DNA of 64,000 bases from Dipteris shenzhenensis. Its lineage: Eukaryota; Polypodiophyta; Polypodiopsida; Gleicheniales. Position 1 is the first letter of the stretch, and each line of letters begins with the position of its first letter. The position numbers were made by a program, and so were the translations under genes. The notes beneath the pieces were generated by a model. The model worked only from the letters and a program-made list of their open reading frames with translations. It did not search any database and was not told the origin of the DNA. The stretch lies in NCBI GenBank assembly GCA_047967505.1, contig CM106540.1. One strand, given 5' to 3'. Shown piece after piece: positions 56,271-64,000 of this stretch.

Positions 56271-57300
56271 CACAGCAGCTCAGACGGTCTACTAGGGAAA
56301 GTAGACCACCAGCCAGATTGACATATGCTCAGAAAGGCAAAGCAATTCAGGTGGAAACCACCAACTATGCTCTTATGACTACCATCATGGCTACAGAAGA
56401 GCCAGTGTACTTCGAAGATGCAGTTAATAAGCCAGAATGGCAAACTGCTATGAATGAAGAAATGGATGCTTTGTATAAAAATAACACTTGGGAATTATGC
56501 GACCTTCCACCAGGAAAGAAGGCCATAGCCAACAAATGGGTATACAAAGTGAAGTACAATCCAGATGGCAGTATTCAGAGATACAAAGCCAGATTAGTTG
56601 CAAAAGGATTTGCACAACAATATGGTCAAGATTATGATGAGACTTATGCTCCAGTAGCAAAGATGGATTCCATACGGTTCTTGATATCATTAGCGACACT
56701 CAACAAATGGAATGTGTATCAGCTCGATGTCAAGAATGCATTTCTCAATGGTTATCTAGACGAGGAAGTCTACATGCAACAACCAGCAGGTTATGTTGAA
56801 CCAGGAAAGGAGAACAAGGTTTGCCATCTCAAGAAAAGTCTCTATGGCTTAAAGCAAGCACCCAGAAGTTGGTACAACAGAATTGACAAATATTTTGCTG
56901 ATCTGGGATACATGAAATCCAATGCAGATCATACTCTCTACTACAAAGTTCAAGGGGAAGATATTACTATTGCACTTTGTACGTAGATGATCTGATTGTG
57001 ACAGGAAGCAAGGATAGCTTCATCAGAAAACTAAAACAAGACTTATCTGTAGAGTTCGACATGAAAGATCTTGGACTTATGCACTTTTGTCTTGGAATTG
57101 AGTTCTGGAGAGATTCAGATAGCACATTCATGAGTCAGCTCAAGTATGTTGATAGTCTCCTGAAGAAGTTTCATATGGCAGATTGCAAGATTGCAGCCAC
57201 TCCCATGGAACAGAGTTTGAAACTTACTAAAGATTCAGAAAAGCCTACAATCAATGACAGATACTACGGCAACTCATTGGATCTCTTATATATCTGACAA
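56271..57300 (+). pseudogene. copia element C reverse transcriptase, frameshifted at the active site
   Basis: NEEMDALYKNNTWELCDLPP, GKKAIANKWVYKVKYNPDGS, YKARLVAKGFAQQYGQDYDE, WNVYQLDVKNAFLNGYLDEE (first Asp), LKKSLYGLKQAPRSWYNRID. The frame ends at 56986 in ITIALCT-stop and resumes in the +1-shifted frame at 56977 with MYVDDLIVTGS, so a one-base indel sits right at the catalytic YVDD strand. Then DMKDLGLMHFCLGIEF and a further frame change near 57265. Confidence 0.9.
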
Positions 57301-57469
57301 TCACACGGCCAGATATTTGTTATGCAGTAAGCTCACTAGCACAGTTTATGGCAAATCCAAAACAGTCTCACTGGAATGCAGAGCCAAAAGAGTCTTGAGA
57401 TACATCAGAGGTACAAGACAATTTGGGATAGAATACAGAGGAAGTCATCCACGGTTGCATGGATACTGT
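57265..57469 (+). pseudogene. copia element C RNase H start, cut by element B
   Basis: Reads a YLTITRPDICYAV-like segment in one frame, then RVLRYIRGTRQFGIEYRGSH and PRLHGYC, where the conserved GY(S/C)DSDWAG strand should continue. Instead the LTR of element B starts at 57470. The rest of C lies beyond B, outside the window. Confidence 0.85.
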
Positions 57470-57650
57470 TGTGGGGGTTAAAGGTCACTGTGCCTTAACC
57501 CCAGTTATGTACAATACTCAAACACATATATAAATGAATGAAAAAGAAGATTAGGGTGGTTCTACACCCACCAAAACTTGTGTGGCTCTCTGTCTCTCTC
57601 TCTCGCTCTCTCTCGCTCTTCCGTTCTTGCTTCCGTTGAGAGCACTCTCA
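57470..57650 (+). repeat. element B 5' LTR (181 bp)
   Basis: TGTGGGGGTTAAAGG...GCACTCTCA. Longer than the LTR of A because of a CT-repeat tract (57586-57620). TATATAAATG near 57524 may be the TATA box. Confidence 0.9.
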
Positions 57651-57652
57651 AC

Positions 57653-57664
57653 TGGTATCAGAGC
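57653..57664 (+). promoter_or_regulatory. primer-binding site of element B
   Basis: TGGTATCAGAGC, initiator Met tRNA type, two bases after the LTR. Confidence 0.95.
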
Positions 57665-59073
57665 CCGGGTGATCTAGCTGAGCGTGCGTGAATGCTTGAA
57701 GCTCAGCAGCTCTGTGGGAGGAAGGAGAAGCTCTGTGGGAAGCTTTGTGGGTGACTTTACTTGCATCCGAGTGTGCAGAGACCTTGGAGGAACCTTTGGA
57801 AAAGTCACTTTGGCTTTGCGAAGTGGTTTTGAGAGCCTGTTAATAGCTTTCAAAGAAAAAGTCGTTTTTTGAGCTTTTCCCTATTCCGTTCGATGACAGA
57901 GACTCCGTATTGACTTGTAGAGGCAACTATTGCTTGCTTTTGGTGTCCACATTACTTTAGGAGCTTGGAAACACCTTCATTCTTGAATCTGGGATCATTT
58001 CAGTGGATTTCTGACTCACTGTATCAGTTCCTGCGTTTTTTGCCCGGGTGTTGGTCAAGTTTGGAGCAACCATTTACAGATCTGTCAGTTCCGGTGGACT
58101 CAGGAGGTCCTAAAACTTCTATGTTGCTCATCATTCGCACTCCGGTGGAGTTTACAGATAGCTCTGTTTCCAAAAACGTTTTTCAGTCCGTGTGTTGGAC
58201 CCAGTGATTGAGACCACGGTTTCCAAAACCGTCTGTCCCATTGCATTCCGGACGCCCAAAAACCCCTACCTATCAGTTCTTGCGTGATTCGGTGGAGGAT
58301 TTTCAGAGTTATAAATCTCTGTGTATTCGATTTCGTCTCTCTGTTATGCATTTTTCATGCTAAGGTTTTGAAACCTTAGATTTATGCCACATGGCAGTGG
58401 ATAAGTGTTGACTCCCATTTCTCATTCATCGGTTGGGATTTTGGAGTTCTGGCAGAAGAGAGATATTTGCAGATTTTCTTGCTGAGTCCGATTATGCAAT
58501 GGCGCCCATGTTTTGAAGCATCTCAGGTTCTATTTTCAGTAGCGCTCATTACCGTGGGACTATGATTTCTTGAGCATACCTTATGCAGATCACTCTGGTT
58601 GCAGTTTGAGCAGTGTGCGCTCATTCGTGGTATGCATTGGGTTGCAGTGGATGATTTATAGGCCATTTGGATGCATTGCGGTCCTTGTTGGATGCGCTGA
58701 TAGGCCCAAATTGCCTTGTGGGATGCTATTTTTATGGACGCTTTGCACATGGATGCTATTTTATGCTGAGGGACAGCTTTGACACATTGCAGGTGATGCA
58801 CTGATAGTGCTATGCTCTCTTGGATGAGACATTATTGATGCATATGCCAGTGGACAGTGTTTATGCTTGAGTCATTTGGCACTTATTGGCATTTTCTTTT
58901 GGGCCAGATTTGCTCATATGGATGCATAGTATATGCACATGAGTCAGATGCTTTGAGTTTTGAGTTTTGGTGATATTTCACTCTATTGTGGCATACACAT
59001 TTGGGTGCACCTGGTATTTGGTGTGATTCTCTCTTGCAGGCACTAGCATTTGGGATTTTGCTTTATTTGCATC
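57665..59073 (+). other. element B leader
   Basis: About 1.4 kb without a supported ORF; alignable in part with the element A leader. Small ORFs here on both strands are not conserved in A. Confidence 0.7.
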
Positions 59074-60024
59074 ATGGCATCCTCTTCCATGCTTGAAAAG
59101 GAGTTTTTCAGCATTAAAAAGTTTGATGGGACAAACTTTTCTTTGTGGAAAGAACAGATAAGGGATGTGCTTATTCAAAAGAAGCAGATTAAACCCTTGG
59201 CAGGGATTGAAGCTAAGCCTGCAAATATGTCTGAGGATGATTGGAATGAGTTGGATGCATTAGCAAAGTCTACTATTAGACTTCATCTTGCAGAGTCAGT
59301 TTATTTCACAGTAGTAAATGAGCAGACTACGGAAGATTTGTGGAAGAAACTGTGTGCTACTTATGAAAAGGAAACTGCCTCTAATAAAGTTTACCTCATG
59401 AAGAGGTTGTTTGAGCTGCAGATGAAGGAAGGGGTCTCCATTGCTTCTCACTTGAATGAATTCAATATTATTTTCAGCCAGCTTCAGGCTCAGAAAATGA
59501 ATTTTGATGCGGAGACTAAGGCAATATTTCTCTTATGTTCATTGCCATCCTCATGGGATACCTTCCGTACAGCTGTCAGTAACTCTGCACCTGGTGGAGT
59601 ACTGAAATTTGATGATGTTGTGGGTAGCTTGTTGGCCGAGGAGATTAGACGGAAGTCTATGGATGGCAACAAGCAGGATGCAGCCTTAAATGTGCAAAGG
59701 GGCAGATCACAGTTCAGGGGGAAGTCCCAAGAAAGAGGGAAGTCTCGTAGCAAATCCAGGCACGGAACATTGAGTGTTACCATTGTGGCAAGAAGGGCCA
59801 TATGAAAAAGGATTGCTACAAGCTGAAAAGAGAGCAAAAGGATAAGAAAAAGAATGCAAATTGGGGTGCAAATCAAAAGGAAGAGAGTCCAAGGGAGGAC
59901 AAAGGAAAAGTGAAGATCGAAGAGATCAATGCAGTCACACGTGATAGTGACAATGATGTTCTCTTCATGTCTAGTTTATCTGCAGAGTTGCTTACCACTT
60001 CAGATGATGCATATTCCCAGGATT
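59074..60024 (+). pseudogene. copia element B gag, frameshift before the zinc knuckle
   Basis: Start chosen at 59074 (MASSSMLEKEFFSIKKFDGT), matching usual copia gag starts; an upstream in-frame ATG at 59050 is less likely. Continues NFSLWKEQIRDVLIQKKQIK through LWKKLCATYEKETASNKVYL and FNIIFSQLQAQKMNF to a basic RSQFRGKSQERGKSRSKSR tail. The CCHC knuckle CYHCGKKGHMKKDC (about 59776-59817) is in the neighbouring frame: element A has one more G at the corresponding spot, so a single-base loss at about 59757-59762 is the likely lesion. After it KIEEINAVTRDSDND leads into protease. Confidence 0.9.
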
Positions 60025-60087
60025 GGATTTTGGATTCTGGTGCTTCATTCCATGTTACTCCCCATAGGGAATGGTTCTCCACTTATG
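60025..60087 (+). pseudogene. element B protease start, split by an insertion
   Basis: Encodes DWILDSGASFHVTPHREWF with an intact D-S-G-A active site, then STY, where the foreign insert begins. The protease continues at 61116 with DSGKTGCVHL in the frame that resumes exactly once the insert and one target copy are discounted. Confidence 0.9.
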
Positions 60088-61115
60088 GATGCGTCAATTT
60101 TACGAGCAAAAACCTATGAGCAGGTTTATCCGAGCGTGTTTTTCAAGAGATTTTTAAAAATGTTTTTCTTTAGGAAACATGGTTTTTACACTTTTATTTT
60201 CACTAGAAGTAGATCCCTTTATCATAAAAATATACAGACTAGTCACTCATTCATTTTTACACAACATAATTTCCTTATTTAGAGACATCCCTTTGTACCC
60301 CTGTTATTACCTTAAAAAAGTGTTGATTCCTTTAAGAAACATTCCTCATAATCACTCTCAATGTAATAATACTATGCATATATAATTACTTATTAACACA
60401 TTTATATCATATGGCAATATTTTTTTAGTGTTTTTATAGCATATTTATGGACATGTTTCTAAAGAAGTTTAAATTACTATAAATAAGTATTAACTTGGGC
60501 TTATATATCACTCTCATAAAATACATGTAATATTTAATACTATATATGAAAGATTTTCCAAAATATAACTCCATAGATGTGCTCAAATAGGGTGTTCCGA
60601 TCAATTTGAGTGGTTGAATGACTATATTTGGACATTGGGTATGAAAGTTATGTCACTTTTAAAAGTGCTGTCCAAGGTAGTTTCGCCAGCGAAACTACCT
60701 TGGAAGACTTGCTTCAAAGGGGTTTCGCTGGCGAAACTACCTGGATGGCTTGCTTCAATGAGTTTTATTTGAAGAAACTCTTTCATGAAGATAGGTTGAG
60801 AGAGGGTTTTCAATGTCACCCCCTATTAAGTAAAAGTTGTAAGAAGGATCATAAGGGAATTTTCATAGAGAAGTCTACTCTACATGTGGGTTTCTTCAAA
60901 AGCCATCCCATTATGCTCTCACCATTCCTACAGATTCACCTAAAGATTTTTGTATAAAATAGGCATAGCTATAATACTTTGCATATTTCTAAGTGAAACT
61001 ATGTTTTCTTCTGATCGATTTTTGCCATATTTATGCATAGTTGGAAGCTTTTTTTTTCCTTCGCTCGGACGCTCGGAAGATTTCGCTCAGAAAATGCTCG
61101 TCCCCTCCACTTATG
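60077..61115. mobile_element. ~1.0 kb Mutator-like insert with 9-11-bp target duplication
   Basis: Flanked by direct repeats CTCCACTTATG (60077-60087 and 61105-61115; 11 bp identical, so a 9-bp duplication plus chance or an 11-bp one). Near both ends are inverted, GAGC-rich blocks: left 60102-60137 (ACGAGCA...TGAGC...CCGAGCGT), right 61069-61101 (ACGCTCGG...TGCTCGT on the plus strand). The interior is AT-rich, without a transposase. A 9-bp-class duplication with long inverted ends suggests a non-autonomous Mutator-like element; the 14-nt offset of the left inverted block is unexplained. Confidence 0.8.
60672..60737. repeat. pair of palindromes with GTTTCGC-NN-GCGAAAC cores
   Basis: 60672-60703 is a perfect 15+2+15 palindrome (CCAAGGTAGTTTCGC / GCGAAACTACCTTGG, loop CA). 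60722-60737 is a second 7+2+7 core (GTTTCGC, TG, GCGAAAC) followed again by TACCTGG. Both lie inside the Mutator-like insert. Confidence 0.9.
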
Positions 61116-62560
61116 ATAGTGGAAAGACAGGTTGTGTGCATCTTGGAAATGACTATGCATGTGACATAGTCGGAGCAGGTGACATAAAGTTTTCTTTTGC
61201 AAATGGGTCTGCATTTGTTTTGAAACATGTGAGACATGTGCCTAAGCTGACCAAGAGTCTTATTTCAGTGGGTCAGCTAGATGATGCTGGTTTTCACACC
61301 ACTTTTGGCTTTCAGAGTTGGAAAATTCAGAAGGGCTCTATGCTTTTGGCCAGGGGTGCCAAGTGTGGGACTTTGTATCCCTTACATGTATCAGGGGTAT
61401 TTGATCATGTTGTTGCAATAACCGAGCAGCCAAGCACTTCTTTGTGGCATTGCAAGTTGGGGCACATGAGCCAGAATGTAATGAAACTCTTATGCCGTTT
61501 GGGTTATGTACCGCATTTGAGTTTCTCTGATTTTGAATTTTGTGAGCACTGTCTCTATGGGAAGCAGACTAAATCAGCCCATAAAAGAAGGGGAAAGAAA
61601 GAGTTTGAAATGCTTGATTTGGTGCATTCAGACGTATGTGGTCCCATGCCTACACGGTCATTAGGCGGGGCTGAATACTATGTGACATTCATTGATGATG
61701 CAACTAGGAAAGTGTGGGCTTATGCTATAGCTCGGAAGAGTGATGTGTTCCAGGTATTTCAGAAATGGCTGGCCTTGGTTGAGAATCAGTCAACTAGAAT
61801 GCTTAAATGCCTATGGACTGACAATGGTGGAGAGTATCTCTCTCATGACTTTCAGCATTTCTGTGATACACGTGGGATTAAGAGGGAGCTCACATCCCCT
61901 CGTACTCCAAAGCAAAATCCAGTTGCAGAAAAGATGAATTGTACCATTCAAGAAAGGTTGCAATGCATGCTTTCCAATGCAAGTCTTTCTGGTGGTTTTT
62001 GGGCTGAGGCAATGAAGACTGCAGTGCATGTGATCAATAGATCACCTAGTAAGAGTTTGGATGGTGGTATTCCTGAAGAGGCATGGAGTGGCAAGAAGCC
62101 CTCTTACTCTCATTTGCGTATATTTGGGTGTGAGGCATATGCACATGTGCCAAAAGAGCTTCGAAAGAAGCTAGATCCTAAGTCTAGGAAATGCATCTTT
62201 CTAGGTTATGGTGAAAGTGGAGAGATGGGCTATCGTCTCTGGGATCCAGAAGCAAAGAAGATCATACGCAGCCATGATGTGGTCTTCAATGAGAAGAAAA
62301 TGCATAAGGCACCCATGAGGGATGTGGAAATGAGGAGAATCACTTTCCAGGATGCGAATCCACCTACATATGTTGATAGACAGCAAGCTGTCCATGCACC
62401 AAATGTGCAAGAAATGGTACAACCAAGTACTCCCATAGGTATACAATCAAGGGTAGATGATGGATCATCTATTGCTGGAAATGATGAGCCAAATGTGGCT
62501 GATATGCAAGTGGGACAGCAAGCTGAAATGCCATTGAGAAGATCATCTAGAGTGTCTAGA
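61116..62560 (+). pseudogene. copia element B protease end and integrase
   Basis: DIVGAGDIKFSFANGSAF, VRHVPKLTKSLISVGQLDDA (protease end and preintegrase), WHCKLGHMSQNVMKLLCRLG then FCEHCLYGKQTKSAHK (HHCC zinc domain). Catalytic core: LVHSDVCGPMPTRS (about 61620-61660), CLWTDNGGEYLSHDF (about 61808-61850) and NPVAEKMNCTIQERL (about 61918-61960): D, D and E all present. Then SPSKSLDGGIPEEAWSGKKP, LRIFGCEAYAHVPKELRKKL, CIFLGYGESGEMGYRLWDPE. The frame is fully open. The apparent start at 60950 lies in the insert and is not a real start. Confidence 0.9.
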
Positions 62561-63640
62561 CCGCCTGATAGGTTTGTTCCAGGGGTAGACTATGTGATGC
62601 TTACTGATTGCGGGGAGCCTTCTTGCTACAAAGAGGCTATGATGCGTGAGGATCAACGCAAGTGGGAGTATGCTATGCAATCAGAGATGAGTTCACTTAT
62701 GAAGAATAAGACTTGGGACTTGGTTTCTTTGCCACATGGAAAGAAAGCATTGCCATGTAAATGGGTCTACAAAATGAAGGTCACAGGTGATGATGTGCCT
62801 AGGTACAAGGCCCGATTGGTTGCTAAAGGGTTCAAGCAAGAGAAGGGTGTGGACTTTGATGAGATATTCTCTCCGGTTGTGAAGATGACCACACTTAGAT
62901 GCATGCTTGGACTAGTGGCAGTAGAGGATATGGAGCTTATGCAAATGGATGTCAAGACAGCTTTCTTGCATGGGCATGAGGAAATTTACATGGTGCAACC
63001 GGAAGGCTTTGAAGAAAAGGGCAAAGAGCATTTAGTTTGCAAGCTGAAGAAGAGTCTCTATGGTCTTAAGCAAGCGCCTAGAGAATGGTATCAGAAGTTT
63101 GATGCTTTCATTCGGTCCCAGGGTTTCAGAAGGAGTGAAATTGATCACTGCCTCTACACTAAAAGGGCTAAGGATAATAGCCTAATAATCCTGGCACTAT
63201 ATGTGGATGATATGCTATTGGCTAGCAAGAATACTTATGAGCTAGATGCATTAAAGGCCAAGTTGCATGAGGCCTTTGATATGAAGGATTTGGGACTTGC
63301 AGGTCATATTTTTGGTATGCGCATCACGCGTGATCGGAGTAGGAAACTCCTTTAGCTTTCACAAAAAGAGTATGTTACAAAAGTATTGCAGCATTTCAAT
63401 ATGGAGGGGGGGAAGGTAGTGAGTACTCCATTGCCTCCATATTTGAAACTGAGTCATACAGATAGTCCCAAATCAGATGAGGAGAGGGCCATGATGGCCA
63501 AGGTTCCTTATGCATCAGCAGTTGGGAGTCTTATGTATGCTATGATAGCTACTAGACCAAACATTGCATTTGCAGTGGGAGTTGTTAGCCGGTATATGGC
63601 TAATCCAGGAAAGAGGCATTGGGAGGCAGTTAAGTGCATC
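62561..63640 (+). pseudogene. copia element B reverse transcriptase, one stop
   Basis: MQSEMSSLMKNKTWDLVSLP, GKKALPCKWVYKMKVTGDDV, YKARLVAKGFKQEKGVDFDE, LMQMDVKTAFLHGHEEIYMV (first Asp), LKKSLYGLKQAPREWYQKFD, ILALYVDDMLLASKNTYELD (YVDD, about 63196-63230), FDMKDLGLAGHIFGMRI. A single TAG at 63353-63355 interrupts RKLL-stop-LSQKEYVTKVLQHFNM; a Trp codon (TGG) would fit the family here. The same frame then continues open. Confidence 0.9.
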
Positions 63641-64000
63641 ATGAGGTACATGAAGGGTACCAAGGAGATGTGCATTTGCTTTGGTAAAGGAGACATGCGT
63701 GTACTTGGGTACACAGATTCAGACTATGCAGGGCATGTGGATAGTAGGAGATCCACTTCCGGTTATGTGTTCACCTTTGCAGGTGGTGCAGTGTCGTGGA
63801 TGTCTCGTGCACAGAAGTGCATTGCTTTGTCTACCACAGAGGCTAAGTATGTTGCAGCCACAGAGGGTTGCAAGGAGGCTATATGGCTTGATCGGCTAGT
63901 GGGAGATTTGGGGATTCATACAGGTGTACCGACATTGCATAGTGATTTCACGAGTGCTATTCAGCTAGCACGGAATCTGGTCTTTCATGCAAAGACCAAA
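63641..64000 (+). CDS. copia element B RNase H, truncated by the window end
   Basis: In frame with the RT after the 63353 stop. GYTDSDYAGHVDSRRSTSGY (first Asp), VFTFAGGAVSWMSRAQKCIA, LSTTEAKYVAATEGCKEAIW (ALSTTEAEY-type motif; here K follows A, E retained before it), LDRLVGDLGIHTGVPTLHSD, IQLARNLVFHAKTK, then the window ends inside the domain. No stops within this part. It normally degrades the RNA strand of RNA-DNA hybrids during reverse transcription. Confidence 0.85.
   Translation, partial: MRYMKGTKEMCICFGKGDMRVLGYTDSDYAGHVDSRRSTSGYVFTFAGGAVSWMSRAQKCIALSTTEAKYVAATEGCKEAIWLDRLVGDLGIHTGVPTLHSDFTSAIQLARNLVFHAKTK

Larger units (their letters stand above)
57470..64000 (+). mobile_element. copia element B, nested in C, running past the window end
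   Basis: 5' LTR 57470-57650, primer site, leader, gag, protease, a ~1.0 kb foreign insert, integrase, RT and RNase H. Pol is largely open, with lesions at about 59760 (frameshift) and 63353 (stop). Left target duplication candidate ACTGT (57465-57469); the right one is outside the window. Same family as element A (34313-37873). Confidence 0.9.

Noticed and set aside
60950-61115. Start of the 801-codon ORF at 60950
   Set aside because: The first ~55 codons come from the Mutator-like insert. The true pol frame enters at 61116 and normally continues from the protease at 60025-60087.

Overview
The window looks like nuclear DNA of a land plant with a large, repeat-choked genome. Evidence: many Ty1/copia and Ty3/gypsy LTR retrotransposons with plant-type initiator-methionine tRNA primer sites (TGGTATCAGAGC), a non-LTR (LINE) relic, TIR/MITE-type DNA elements with exact target-site duplications, a serine carboxypeptidase-like (SCPL) fragment, and one host gene with a ~7.9 kb intron full of transposon debris. 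Large introns and dense nested LTR elements fit a gymnosperm, fern or similar large plant genome, but the species cannot be read from the sequence. I saw no rRNA, tRNA or CRISPR locus.

Layout. 0.6-2.1 kb: minus-strand gypsy relics (integrase tail and protease). 2.2-2.6 kb: a tandem duplication and a perfect hairpin. 2.65-6.9 kb: plus-strand gypsy relic with reverse transcriptase, a second (archaeal-type) RNase H, integrase, polypurine tract and 3' LTR with TATA box. 7.3-9.4 kb: a large inverted repeat with a coding-like insert in its left arm. 9.56-9.95 kb: LINE tail. 11.3-16.4 kb: gypsy integrase followed by an unusual 3' region with a low-complexity ORF and a broken coiled-coil ORF. 16.4-21.8 kb: mostly non-coding, with purine-rich and GA/G tracts and one possible lone exon.

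21.83-30.05 kb: a two-exon gene for a conserved-looking 115-residue coiled-coil protein. Its intron holds a minus-strand copia relic (itself interrupted by a 356-bp hAT-like MITE), a 646-bp hAT-like element and a minus-strand gypsy protease relic. 31.7-33.3 kb: minus-strand copia 3' LTR, RNase H and RT tail. 34.3-37.9 kb: copia element A (149-bp LTR, broken gag, protease and integrase) abruptly joined to an unrecognised coding relic (37.9-38.6 kb).

39.145-41.559 kb: a complete 2.4 kb gag-only LTR element with two LTRs, primer site, polypurine tract and a perfect 5-bp target duplication. 41.7-46.0 kb: degenerate gypsy element lacking the RT palm. 46-50.6 kb: minisatellites, a 58-bp-arm foldback and a ~0.2 kb-period satellite array.

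50.78-57.47 kb: copia element C, which carries a captured SCPL fragment and a 14-bp minisatellite in its leader, followed by gag, protease, integrase and RT. It is cut inside RNase H by copia element B (57.47 kb to beyond the window end), a younger relative of A. B is in turn interrupted inside its protease region by a ~1.0 kb Mutator-like insert flanked by 9-11-bp duplications. The nesting order is therefore C, then B, then the insert.

The only host gene I would defend as probably functional is the two-exon coiled-coil gene. Everything else coding is mobile-element-derived or broken.
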